64,000 nucleotides of DNA from Spisula solida (GCA_947247005.1 OX365955.1:19821322-19885321); one strand, 5' to 3'. Positions 11,119-22,626 are shown, counted from the first letter of the stretch. Notes: generated from the letters alone by a model not told the origin. Numbers and translations are program-made.

Positions 11119-11300
11119 AAAGATAATATTAAGTCTGACATGGAAGGCAGCACTGAGCTTAACCAGCTGAGCACAGAAAACATAAAAAAACATACACGAC
11201 GCAATGCATAACACACAACTGAACGAGTAAATGATCCACCCAAGGCCCAGCTGTCGAAAAGCTGAATTAACTACATGTAGTTTCAGCAATCATAAAAGAT
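11119..11300. repeat. Dispersed repeat D1, copy C
   Basis: Contains 'gataatattaagtctgacat', 'gaaggcagcactgagcttaa', then 'atgatccacccaaggcccag' and 'aaaagctgaat', matching copies A and B in order and orientation. Confidence 0.75.
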
Positions 11301-12189
11301 GAATGCTCAAGCTGAATGACCCAGTTTCAATATAGTAAAACGGCTGAAATACCTAGTTTTAGCTGGCATTTATTAAAAGGCTGGTTTCAGCTGAATGACC
11401 CAGTGCCGGGCTCCAGTAAGAACACATATTACAGAAAGGTACACCGAACTGTATAGGACGATTCGAGGATCTTATACAATCAAATCATATCGGGCCAATA
11501 AACAGTTGACATGTAGGACACAAAAGCCAAAGGTATCTTTAATCATTCAAATGTTGACGGTCTCTGGTGAACGATATATAGGACCATTTTTATCAGGACA
11601 AGCATAAACAAAGATGGACTGTCTAGAAATATCTTAGTTTGTGAAGTCGTTGTTCCCATCTTACCTTTAAATACGCTTAACGTGGTTACTCTCATCAAGT
11701 TCTATCGTTAATGAACCGGATGCCATCGATCGGCGCTCAGGATGTCTAAAGTTCGTCTCTTTGCAGCTGCCACTCACGATAACTTGCTGGACATGACCAT
11801 CAAAATGAGCGCATTGTATGGTGTGTCTGGGTCATCAATTTATCACCGATCTCTGGATTGTCAAATAATCTGATACAAATGAGCACCACTTTAACTAGAC
11901 TTCCTTTTCCTTTCGTCAACTTTTTGTTTATGTATAGTTATGCACAAACTTGATTTCCTTACCTCTCTTGTCTCATGGTTTTATTCAGTTTAATGCCCTG
12001 TGCGTCCCCAGAACGGTTTCCGTTTTCTGATTTTGCACAGAGGGGTCTGATAAGGGTAAACACCGTCGTACGGAAAGCTACCAAATACTAATATGCGCTT
12101 AGAATTCAGTATGGACTGACTGTAAGGTCGTATGCGCTTATAATTGATATGCGCTTATATTCAAATATTCGCTTACTTTCCAGATTCTA
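11301..12189. other. No supported gene
   Basis: Locally less AT-rich than its surroundings. A 43-codon ATG frame at 11742-11873 begins MSKVRLFAAATHDNLLDM; there is no splice-site or family support, so it is not called a gene. Near 12090-12175, 'tatgcgctta' recurs three times with variants. Confidence 0.4.
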
Positions 12190-12455
12190 CATCATGTCAA
12201 TATATCAAAGGTCCGTGTCAGACATAGAATTCAAATGTCAACAATTGCCATAATTTAGCTTGTCCGGAACATAACCAAGTATTTTAATGTGGTGTTTAAA
12301 AATCACCGCTATTGATCAGACGGTGTGTCATGCGATACAATTACAAAACTATCTCAAAGGTGAATGTCACACTTAGATTCCAAAGGTCAGAAATAACCAT
12401 AATTTATGTTGTCTGGACATTAGTTGCATGGTTGAATTTGAAAATAACAGTACAA
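12190..12455. repeat. ~160-bp repeat, second locus
   Basis: Carries the same ordered words as 9830-10305 ('gtcaatatatcaaaggtc', 'cataatttagcttgtccgga', 'aaaggtcagaaata..cataa'), more diverged. Confidence 0.75.
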
Positions 12456-12540
12456 CTGTCAGAGGGACACGGCTTATAAATAAATGTGGCATACGTGGAG
12501 ACTACAAATACTAGATTCTAACTGTTCCGAACACGTGTAA

Positions 12541-13352
12541 GCGCGGCATCCATAGATTGCAGGTTTATTCTATGTGGTATAAAATGTTGTAAAAGACATG
12601 TTAGGACGGCATCCATATATTGTAGGTTTATTCTATGTTGTATACTGTGTTGTTAAAGACATGACAGGACAGGACGACCTTTTATTGTTTATTTATTCTA
12701 TGAAATCCGTCCTATATATCCATTGCAGCCACTATACACATACATTCTATAGATGCCGCACTATCATGCCTAAAACAACACTATACACAACATAGAACAA
12801 ACCTACTTTCCATGGACATCGCCCTAACGTGCCTGTAAACACTATACAACATAGAAAACACATACATTCTATGGATGCCGCCCTAACATGCGTATAACAA
12901 CACTATATGCAACATATGATACACCTATATTATATGAATGCCGCCCTTTCATGCATAAAACAACACTATATCCAACATAAATTATATTAAACCTACCTTA
13001 TATGGATGCCTCCCTAACGTTCCTTTAACAATACTATAAACAAAATAGAATAAACCTACATTCTATGGATGCCGCCCTCAGATGTCTATAACAACACTAT
13101 ACACAACATAGAATAAACCTTCAATCTATGGATACCGACCTCACATGCATATAACAACACTACATACAACATATGATATACCTACATTCAATGGATGCCG
13201 CCCTGACAATACAAAATAGTAGAATAAACCTACATTCTATGGATGTCCCCGTACATGTCTAAAACAACACTATATACAACATATGATAAACCTACACTCT
13301 AGAGATGCCACCTTAACATGCCTATAACAACACTATTTACAACATGTAAACA
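12541..13352. repeat. Diverged ~60-bp minisatellite with internal orientation switch
   Basis: From about 12729 to 13352 the unit runs 'cattctatggatgccgccct', 'aacatgcctataacaacact', 'atacacaacatagaataaac' and repeats about ten times. From 12541 to 12670 about two units run as the reverse complement ('ggacggcatccata', 'aggtttattctatgttgta', 'gttgttaaagacatg'). The switch lies at about 12670-12729. Confidence 0.85.
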
Positions 13353-14590
13353 TTGGTGCCGTCCAACATCCCACAACTATTTTAATCCTGCTACGGACAA
13401 TCCTGTATCACAAGCCACGCCTATAAAGCATGGAAGGTGGGGTTACGAAGTTCACTGGAAAACTTGCGTTATATGGATGTAGACTTGTGATGTATAACGA
13501 TGCATGTTGGAGACAGATTACATATGAATATACTTTTTGAATTCGGAATTTAATCTGGTCACATGACGGTATATTTTTCAAAACATTTTTGTGGATATTA
13601 AAAGTAAACCGACCTTTAACAACCCTGGTTACGCATATCCGGGGCGACCGCTTTTTCCCTCACTTTGTGTCATTACTTTTACTAATGATATTATTATTTC
13701 AAGTTACACTTTCTGTTCAAAACTCCATGTCAGTCGAACATTGGTGTTAAAATGATATAAAAGACTTAATCGATGAACGAGAATGGAGATCGAGTTAGAA
13801 TTCCCATAATCACAGCGTTGACGTCAATGCGTGATGTGCTGTCTAGAAATAAATAGACGATATCTATATGATATTCAGAAGGCTACCACCAACATTATTG
13901 GATATTCTTATCACAATTAGTATTTTTGAGTAGTGTTTTGGGTGTCAAGTGTTATATTCGAGCTTTAATGAGGTGATCATTGAGGTTATTTCATCGACAT
14001 AAAGGAGGTGGTGACATCACTGACGTCATTATCCTTGCACAAGGTATGTGGTGGTGACTGTGTTTGAGGAGCTATAATTTATGACAGACTTGTTACAGAT
14101 GTTCCTAATTTGGTGTACTGATCGCAGGAAGATTCTGAATTATGATGGTGTATTTATTGTTTTTGTACTGTAACAAATGCGTACTCCAGAGCTAAAGTCT
14201 ACGTTATTTTTGAAATCCCTCGTATTAGGGTTTGGAATTTCCCTTAATATATGAATTCAGTTAAAATTGACTTTCCCATTGAGTTATTTCAGAAGTATTC
14301 TCTCTTACTCAATCAAACTAACACACGACACCCTTTGATGCTTTGCATCAATGATTTTCTTGCGTTTACATGTTTTGCTCCACAAATCGTTGTACGGGTG
14401 AAAAGTAGAAAAGCACTTGCAGATTTGCATGTCCCTTTTCTTGACCTATATATCCTGCTTTACCTTATGAATGGCAACTTAATGAGAGACGGTAGTGATA
14501 TATAAATTATCTCTATTGTTATGCCCAAGGTAGATTGGTCTCAACTAGTTGAGATTCTTTGACTCGTTGATATATTGTGGTGTGGAGATA
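13353..14590. other. No gene seen; two CRE-type palindromes
   Basis: Unique-looking sequence with no supported exon. Perfect TGACGTCA palindromes (the CREB/ATF consensus) occur at 13819-13826 and 14021-14028. A single further copy is near 21867. Function is not implied by sequence alone. An 84-codon frame at 14251-14505 has no recognised similarity. Confidence 0.45.
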
Positions 14591-14599
14591 TCACGTAGC

Positions 14600-15776
14600 C
14601 AAACTTATTTAATCTGATTACTCTTCTTCAGCTTTCCTTCTTTTGTGGACGTTTTTATCATAAGTTTGGTTGTGGTGATTAACTGCACCGTCTTCTGTAG
14701 CTTGGTCCCGAAGGACATACATGTATCTGTTGTCCAAACTTTCTGTCATGCTTCCTCCAGATTTGGGGCATATTTGCAGTACATGCGTATTGAATGATGT
14801 CTGCTCCTCTGCCCCGCACTGACACCCAGCTGTTTCCAAAGACCACAGTGACCAGAAGACGGAATATGATAGACTGTGTATGTAAGGCGTGTGTAGGCTG
14901 TCTTCACTAGGCACATAGCCTTCGTCCAGGTCTTCCAGTCTAAGACCTGCCGTCCACTAGGACCCCGAAGGATTCCCGAAGGCTAAATTTGCCTAATCGG
15001 GATGGTTCGGCATGTCTTCGGGATGTTCTGGAACCCTTCCGTGTCGTTCCGGACACTTCGGGACCGAAAAATCTTCGGCATCCAAATTTTAAAAGTTTTA
15101 AAATTTGGACGCCGAAGGTCTTGTTCGGGAAGGCTTCGGGAGTGCTTCGGTGTAATCGGAAACCCATCGGCAACAGTTCGGGGTGTTCGGGAATCCATCG
15201 TTATCCACTCGGCACCTTCGGGAAGCCTTCTGCGAGGCTTCGTAATCATTTTATCCATCCCGAGCGGTTCCCGAAGGAAGCTGAAGCAATCCCGAAAGGT
15301 TCCCGAAACAAGCAAACTGTAATCGGCTACCCTTCCGCATATCATCGGGGTCTAGTGGACGGCAGGTCTAATCTGTAACTGTTATTCAGCAGAATCTTTG
15401 CATCTACATATGAGGTTAAAGGTAAGGGGTTGTGTTTTCTAGGTTGCTTCTTTGGCAAGTTCGATTGTTTCATTACTAGCTATGCCCACATGGACAGGAA
15501 ACCATTGAAGTGCATGTAATACAATGCTGCTGTGTTCAGACAGGAGACTGATGTTTGACTGAAACTGTCTTGTTAGGGTATCCATTGAATGGTTGTGCTT
15601 CCTTTTCTGCAGATCCATTAGTGAATGTGTGTAGTCATGTAGTCTGATTTTAGGAGCATCTTGTCTTGGAACCTATATGTTTCAGGTATGTGTAGTGGAT
15701 GATTGTGTTAAGTTGGCAGAGAGGACTCACTTATCAGTCCACTTTGCTACCTTAGTTTGGCTGTGGCTGTATTTGT
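14600..15776 (-). pseudogene. LINE (non-LTR retrotransposon) pol fossil: RNase H and terminal Cys motif
   Basis: Reading the minus strand, 15479-15513 encodes LQWFPVHVGI followed by SNET and ELAKEA, matching the conserved RNase H segment of LINEs (LQW.P.H.GI..NE..D.LAK). A degraded T-N/D-G-S-A stretch lies just upstream (about 15620). Further along, 14766-14826 encodes C-Q-C-G, E-E-Q-T and H-V-L-Q-I-C-P, the C-terminal Cys/His motif (C.CG...QT..H.L..CP) of RNase H-bearing LINEs such as Nimb/Jockey-like groups. SGHCGLWKQLG and a following P-N-L-E-E-A lie in a different frame, and there are in-frame stops, so it is broken by frameshifts. A foldback element (14944-15368) splits it. The reverse transcriptase part is not visible beyond the adjoining minisatellite. 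Confidence 0.8.
14944..15368. mobile_element. 425-bp foldback MITE with perfect 17-bp termini, TAA target
   Basis: It begins GACCTGCCGTCCACTAG and ends with its exact reverse complement, flanked by TAA on both sides (14941-14943 and 15369-15371). A 3-bp TAA/TTA duplication is typical of PIF/Harbinger elements (inference). A near-perfect palindrome lies at 15082-15108 (ccaaattttaaaa/ttttaaaatttgg) with cttcggc arms around it. The words TTCGGGA or TCCCGAA recur throughout in both orientations. Much GC-richer than its surroundings. Open frames in it are by-products of this structure. Confidence 0.88.
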
Positions 15777-16592
15777 CTCGGAACACCAGATGGCAGGACC
15801 ATCAGTATGTACGGTGTTTGAAGTCTAGGACCTCTAGACGGTAGGATCATCAGTGTGTATGGTGTTTGAAGTCTAGAAACACCAGATGGCAGGATCATCA
15901 GTGTGTATGGTGTTTGAAGTCTAGGAACTCCAGATGGTAGGATCGTCAGTGTGTATGGTGTTTGAAGTCTAGGAACTCCAGATGGTAGGATCATCAGTAT
16001 GTATGGTGTTTGAAGTCTCGGAACACCAGATGGTAGGATCATCAGTGTGTATGGTGTTTGAAGTCTAGGAACTCCAGATGGTAGGATCATCAGTGTGTAT
16101 GGTGTTTGAAGTCTAGGAACTCACGATGGTAGGATCATCAGTATGTATGGTGTTTGAAATCTAGGAACTCCAGATGGTAGAACCATCAGTATGTATGGTG
16201 TTTGAAGTCTAGGAACTCCAGATGGCAGGATCATCAGTGTGTATGGTGTTTGAAGTCTAGGAACTCCAGATGGCAGGATCATCAGTGTGTATGGTGTTTG
16301 AAGTCTAGGAACTCCAGATGGCAGGATCATCAGTGTGTATGGTGTTTGAAGTCTAGGAACTCCAGATGGCAGGATCATCAGTGTGTATGGTGTCTGAAGT
16401 CTAGGAACTCCAGATGGCAGGATCATCAGTGTGTATGGTGTTTGAAGTCTAGGAACTCCAGATGGTAGGACCATCAGTGTGTATGGTGTTTGAAGTCTAG
16501 GAACTCCAGATGGCAGGATCATCAGTGTGTATGGTGTTTGAAGTCTAGGAACTCCAGATGGTAGGACCATCAGTATGTATGGTGTTTGAAAT
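15777..16592. repeat. 48-bp minisatellite, about 17 units
   Basis: The unit contains 'gtgtatggtgtttgaagtct', 'aggaactccagatgg' and 'aggatcatca'. Because 48 is divisible by 3 and the unit has no stop in one minus-strand frame, long frames of a 16-residue repeat (..LPSGVPRLQTPYTL..) arise. These are low-complexity by-products, though the array abuts the LINE fossil on the same strand. Confidence 0.95.
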
Positions 16593-17131
16593 AGGTCTTG
16601 TTTAATCTGATGCCTACACATACCTGTGTTATGCAGTGCACAAACCTCTGCAGTTTCCTTTGACTACCTTGCTACACACCCTTCTAGATCTTGTAGGACC
16701 CAATCATTTATAAGACATTACAGAACAAGAATAACACAAAGACTTTTTGCACTTTCTTCGATTTTTTAATGAAAATCTTCAATATACATAATGAAGTACA
16801 AAAACAATTGCACAAATAAAAATTTCATTAGATCAAAATGATTTTATCAACAGATACATACATTCTTCAATAGTAAGACATAACTGCAACAGATTCCATA
16901 ATGTAAAGAAATATACATTGTACATATATAATATAGTAAGCAATATTTGGTAAAGGCGACAGACTTTATTACAAACATATGAAAATTTAGCAGACAATGC
17001 ACATGTTCCAGAATATTTGTACCAAACCTTTCGTAAATTTTAACAAAATCTTCATTATGTATTAAACTCCATCACTTATTACATATTTGTAAGTTTCACA
17101 GTGCTTAAGGGTTACCGTAGCAACAACTATT
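16593..17131. other. No gene seen
   Basis: AT-rich sequence. No LINE motif continues here despite its position upstream of the RNase H fossil. Confidence 0.55.
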
Positions 17132-17208
17132 CGTCCCTTTGGCGCAACAAGGTTGTATCTCCCTATATAGTATATAGAGAGATACAACCTTGTTGCGCCA
17201 AAGGGACG
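17132..17208. mobile_element. Palindromic hairpin element H1, copy 1 (30-bp perfect arms)
   Basis: Left arm 17132-17161 (cgtccctttggcgcaacaag.. to ..tatctc) is the exact reverse complement of 17179-17208, with a 17-base AT-rich loop. Related copies lie at 19299 and 32524. Weaker pairing extends outward (caacaatta / attgtctgac), so the full element may be a little longer. Confidence 0.9.
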
Positions 17209-17639
17209 TATTGTCTGACAATATGAAAAAAAAATCAAAATTTTCATTATTCTGAGTAATAAGTGAAATTAACTGTATATGGAAACATTGGAACAAACAA
17301 TTGACAGACTTAACAGGCACTGATGTTTGTACAAAAATTGAGACATATATCATGTGACAAAATCATGTGACATTCATATACTGAACATGGTATGCAATGA
17401 AGAAGATTGAATACATGATCACTGTTATATTATCACTGTCATCATGTTTGAGTGATGCACAATATTGGCCTCACATAAAATAGAACCAATGACTGAAACA
17501 CATGTAGAAATTTTGAGCTATAAATCGATTATTCAGGTGAGTCACTTGTTGACATAATATTGTGTACATTGCAATTTCTAGTTTATACTAATTTATTTAA
17601 GGTTGATTGTAAAACAAGTTTTTCCAATCATTCTCGACA
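17209..17639. other. No gene seen
   Basis: AT-rich sequence between hairpin H1 and the SINE; no conserved frame. Confidence 0.5.
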
Positions 17640-17836
17640 CCTCATTCCTGATGTTATCCATCTCAATGAGGGTAGGAGAGAAAAGCAGCCAGTATCTAGT
17701 TTATGCTGAGCGTCAAGCATGCAATAACCAGTACCATTTTTATTTTGTCTTTGGTATGACGGGGCCTAGGATCGAACCCGGACCTCCCGCACTTGTAGCT
17801 GACCCACTCTACCGCTTGGCTATCGAGGAGGCGGTT
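17640..17836 (-). mobile_element. tRNA-derived SINE
   Basis: On the minus strand the head (about 17836 to 17755) reads like a tRNA gene: an A-box region 'tagccaagcggtagagtgg' and a B-box 'gggttcgatcc' with normal spacing. The two ends do not pair as an acceptor stem, so it is not a functional tRNA gene. The body continues leftwards with 'cataccaaagacaaaata' and 'cttgacgctcagcat', the style of mollusc SINEs. The left boundary is approximate. Confidence 0.8.
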
Positions 17837-19298
17837 TTTCTTACTTATGTCTTATTTTAATAAATATTATGCATATTAGTATGTGGCTAAGTGAAGAAGG
17901 TATTGGTTTTCACTGCCTTTTTCCCTACTTAAAATGTTTAAAACAATAAAACTACAATGTTATAATATTGCAATGTTTGTATACATATGTTATGATATTG
18001 CAATGTTTGTATATAAGTGACAGACCAGAATAAAATGAAATCTTTGCAGGTAAGTCAGTTAGTAAAGCATGATCAAAAGTAAGACAACAATATAAGATGA
18101 TGGAGAGTTGGTAGCCACATTTATACACATTCATATATAATACTGGATTGACAGTGTATCACTCAGGCCAGTTTTTTTTTATTGTCAGGTTTACGGGAAA
18201 TGTTTAATGTTGATAGAAGGGAATGAATATATATCATGAGGGCTCAAAGAGTCCTAAGTCACTCACACAATGATAGATGAGGGGTCTAGGACCTCTTTGA
18301 CCCATTTTTAAATTACAATTCTCTCCTCCCAAAATCTTGTATTTTAATATTTTCTGTAAACCAAAAAATAAAAAAAACTTTGGCCTCACACAGAACATCA
18401 TTCAGTGAACATGGTAACAACATCATACTATCATCTTCAATACTACAATAGTAACCCTTTACTCTAACAACAAATCACATTCATGCATGTGCAGCTTTTC
18501 ATGACAATTATCAAGAATTATCTCCCTTGATACCGATATGGATTAAGTCCATTTCTGTAATTAGATTGTCTCCCCTCCCTATATTTATTAATGGAATATA
18601 AAATAATTGGTAATATAATATGGAAATTGAATAGGGGTATGTATGGAGTACAGGTTTAAACAAATAACTGCTGACTGTGCACTTATTATGCGGCATTATG
18701 CTTTAATTATTTATATAATTAACTAAAATAAAAGCATTCCATACATATTTTTATACTAATCTTATAGTTATATATATGGCTTGTATACTATTTGTTCTTT
18801 AAATATTGAAATGTGAATCACCAAAAAAAGATTTTCTTCAAAAATAATAATACAAATTCATTCCATGTAAGAAGATAACAAAATCTAAGGTATAGTGTAA
18901 CAATATTAATGCTGTCTTCAATGGGTTTCTGGTTCATTAATACATCTGTAAGTCAACGCAACACTTAAAAAATGAACACTGAAACATAATTGCATTCATT
19001 TCAAGGCAAGTCGATATACATGCATCATATATCGCAATACATCTAATAATTTATATATTACTTCAGACATTTTTTTAAAAATTTCCTTTTTTATCTATAA
19101 TTAAAAATGAACAACTGCACCAATGTGGGTTATCTGTAACCATAGAAACACAAGTGTAAGAATTGTGTTACGTCAACTGGTTTCTCTTATTTACAATTAT
19201 TTGTACATATTTACATACAAACATATATACTCTGCACATGACAATGTATATAATTTATGAATGCACATAAGTTTAAGGCTCACTATAGTCAACAATAC
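17837..19298. other. No gene seen; short local duplication
   Basis: AT-rich. 'tattgcaatgtttgtata' occurs twice (about 17966 and 17997). The second is followed by 'aagtgacagaccagaat', which recurs at about 52140, so a small dispersed repeat is present. No exon supported. Confidence 0.5.
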
Positions 19299-19417
19299 AT
19301 CCCTTTGCCACACCCAAGGTTGTATCACTCTATGTAGTATATAGTGAGATACAACCCTGTCGCGCCTCACTCTATATAGTTCATAGTGAGATACAACCTT
19401 GTCGCGCCAAAGGGATG
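19299..19417. mobile_element. Palindromic hairpin element H1, copy 2, with a doubled right arm
   Basis: Left arm 'catccctttgccacacccaa' then 'ggttgtatcac'; right arm 'gtgagatacaaccttgtcgc' then 'gccaaagggatg'. A second partial right arm ('gtgagatacaaccctgtcgc') precedes it, so the copy has an internal duplication. Confidence 0.85.
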
Positions 19418-20150
19418 CATTATATCAAGTATGGTTGCATCATTTAGAAGTTGACTGTACGTAGAAACTGAAATAATGTGCGGTCTATCTATACATAGAT
19501 GACTAACAGATAAATGAGCAGACCTCATTTAAACACCCAAATACGAAAACAAGGATTTATTTTAAAATAAATGAAATTTAAGGTTTTGAAGAAAAAATCA
19601 ACCCAGTTGAATATAAATTATGCCACAAAAATATTCTTATTTTAATATGCAGCCTAGTTTTAATCTCTCTTCAAGAAAATAAAATTAATGAATTGTCAAA
19701 ATTTACAAAACTATCTAAAGATATATGATTAAATAATGCTTAGAGTGGGGCCACTAACCCCACTTTGAGGGTCACTGCCCTACTGTTCATGGAGACTACC
19801 CCCCTTTATGTACATTAATACATGTACATGTATATATACAAATCCTATGTACACATATAAAGTCATGAAATAACAAACTATTACGGGACATGTTGTAGAT
19901 GGTAGATACAGATAGGTCTAAATCATTGCCCTCTCAAATAAACACAATCAGATCAACTTTTATACCGCAAGTCCATAACATTGATAAATGCATTTAAATA
20001 CAATTAAACTTTATCTCCAAATAATATGTTTTAATCGATTGACTCATACATTTTGTTACTATATAAAGAAATTGCCCTACATGTGATGATTTCAATGATG
20101 AGACAAAATTTTGTACGTAATAAATTTCTAGCTTTTATCAAGTGATACAA
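19418..20150. other. No gene seen
   Basis: AT-rich sequence. A short 'gtggggccactaaccccac' palindrome lies near 19745. Confidence 0.5.
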
Positions 20151-20159
20151 GGAAAGCAT

Positions 20160-20407
20160 CAATCTCATTAAAATCAGACCCTAACATTTGCTCCATTTCT
20201 TACACTCGGTAAGAGGTCATGTTCAAATGACCTCTCTAGCGCACGTAGCCCCAGCAGTGTTTTACTGCACTTTCAGATTTGTGAAAGCAGCGATTGGATT
20301 GGATGACGTAAAGTTCACACTGACATGACCCCCACACAGAGTGCCGCCAGATCCTATATCAGCGTAAAGTAGTGAAGCCTAATAAGGGCCTGATTTAAAT
20401 GAGATTG
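20160..20407. mobile_element. 248-bp MITE with 9-bp target duplication
   Basis: Ends CAATCTCATT and AATGAGATTG, with imperfect inverted similarity continuing (aaaatcagaccct / agggcctgattt). It is flanked by GGAAAGCAT on both sides (20151-20159 and 20408-20416). A 9-bp duplication fits Mutator-like or Merlin-like elements (inference). No coding capacity. Confidence 0.88.
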
Positions 20408-20416
20408 GGAAAGCAT

Positions 20417-21563
20417 TCAACAATATTCAGCAACTTTACTCTTAATACTACCGGTAATGTCAGGGAATTGATATGTTGATTATAACAAGTTGACTGCAAA
20501 CCCAAACAAGCATTTAATTACATGGGTAGCTATTATAATTATGATATATTTAGTGTCAATGATTAACAAAGAAATCAACAGTCTATTTGAAATTAGCAGG
20601 CAAATTCATTATTGTGTATGCCGGGGATAACTCTAGCCTTATCAATAAACAAACAAAGCAAATTATAAACACTGCACGGTCGAATGGCCGCCAGTTATCA
20701 GTGTAGATTTAAAGAGTATACCATTAAAAGTGTATATGCAAAACATTGAACAAAAATGAATATCGAAAATGTATCTAATTTTCATTTTTAATTGTAAACA
20801 AAAGCTAGTGTTATCTCCGCGAACTATACAACTATATGTATTGGTTGTTAGGTTCATTTCATTATAATAAAGAAATTCAATATGAAAAGCAATGGTAAAC
20901 CAGCTTTTTTACATTGTTTATGAGTTCTGAGAAATTAACCATGAAGGTCATAGGCCAGAGTGCTGATTAACAAAGACTCTGAATGATAAACTGTTGTTAT
21001 ATAAAAGGTATACCACAGCTTGTGAATACTGTATTATAATTCTAACATGACTTTAATGTGCACTTTTATAATTGAAATCAGTGTTACTTTGAGAGAATAT
21101 GTTGTTCACTTTGCTTGTTTACTTGCATGACATGGTATCACTGCCTTACTGATTGTTTAGAACTAGAATAATTGGTCAGCTGTATAACTATTAGGTTTTC
21201 AAGAATGCATATCATATATTCTTAACAATCACAAAAATGCTTATTTCGAACAATTTGACAGAAATTCAGAACTGTTCATAAAGGACAATGAGAGATTACT
21301 ACGCATGTGCTCCATCTTATACTCATAGCACCAAAAATGTTTAGAAAAATACCAAGTCATCTAAGCAGTCGGTCAAAAGAAGTATCATATTCCAATAAAT
21401 ATAAAAGTATGCAACTAAACAAATGAAACAATCAAATGCACAAAACTGCTTTGGAAAAAAAATGTATTCATATTTTATTTCTAGTGGAATGTGTTTAAGA
21501 GTGAATTAATACTGACTATACAAAACAACTAGGGTAACAAGTTCATAACTCAGAACAGAAATA
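20417..21563. other. No gene seen
   Basis: AT-rich sequence with no conserved frame, lying beyond the 3' end of the ephrin coding region. Confidence 0.5.
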
Positions 21564-21735
21564 TTTACCTACTCTTCATTCAGAGATAAATAACTTTAGT
21601 TACTGTTCATTTATAGATAAATAGTTTTACTTACTCTTCATTTAGAGATAAATAGTTTTACTTACTCTTCATTTAGAGATAAATAACTTTACATACTCTT
21701 CATTTACAGATAAATAAATTTACCTACTCTTCATT
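21564..21735. repeat. ~31-bp minisatellite, about five units
   Basis: 'actcttcatttagagataaa' followed by 'tagttttact' repeats five times with small changes. Confidence 0.9.
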
Positions 21736-22396
21736 GAAATAACTTGGTAAAAAGGAAATAGGTCTAAGGGAGGAAAACTTCATAAATCTTGAAAAAAACT
21801 TTGGTATCAAATGTTTTCTTCTCTCAAAAGCGAAAATACTAGAGTTTGTTTGAGATGTACAGGGTGACGTCATCAAATGTGAATGTTATCTGCAAAGTGA
21901 CACAAATACTCTCATTTAATGATAAACACATTTTCATTTTTGTTCATTTAAAAATAAGTTAAATTCATCAAAACTAAATAAAAACTTAAGTGTATGGTTG
22001 GATCATCTCACTTTCCATGACCAGCAGAAAGTGATTGACGAACATCATAACATACAAAACTCATTAACAACAAACAATTAACAGAAATGTATTAATTAAG
22101 GGACATGTCTGACTATCGTAAATATTAGAACACAAAATATGGGGGAAACAAACAAGTAACCATAACCTCAAATAACACAAAATATCGGGACTTCATAGTT
22201 GTAACAAATACAGTCAAACCTGGGCTTATACGTAATGTGAAAATATACTCCCAAGAATAACAGCAGATAATGCTTTAATTTAAATTTTGAATATGAAAAA
22301 AATAGAGGAACACCCGAATACACTCTTTAAATATTTTTTTTGACCATGCAGACACATTTGATGGTCCATTGCTTTATGGTTCTTCCTAAATGGTGA
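21736..22396. other. No gene seen
   Basis: AT-rich spacer. A TGACGTCA palindrome is at about 21866-21874. Confidence 0.5.
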
Positions 22397-22626
22397 ACCT
22401 AACCACAGTGTTGACTGTACCTGTACCTTTACACAGGGTTGCCAGTACCTAACCACAGTGTTGACTGTACATGTACCTTTACACAGGGTTGCCTTATCTT
22501 AACACAGGGTTGACTGTAAATGTACCTTTACACAGGGTTGCCTTATCTTTACACAGGGTTGACTGTAAATGTACCTTTACACAGGGTTGCCTTATCTTTA
22601 CACAGGGTTGACTGTAAATGTACCTT
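22397..22626. repeat. ~49-bp minisatellite
   Basis: The unit contains 'acacagggttgactgta', 'atgtacctttacacaggg' and 'ttgccttatctt'. About five units, the two at the left diverged ('acctaaccacagtg'). Confidence 0.9.

Noticed and set aside
11742..11873. 43-codon small gene (MSKVRLFAAATHDNLLDM..)
   Set aside because: Clean ATG frame in a less AT-rich patch, but no family, splice or conservation support.
15752..16621. Minus-strand frames of 112 and 166 codons with a 16-residue repeat
   Set aside because: Product of the 48-bp tandem array; no domain, start context or splice support.
17755..17836. tRNA gene on the minus strand
   Set aside because: A and B boxes are present, but the ends do not form an acceptor stem and a SINE body follows.
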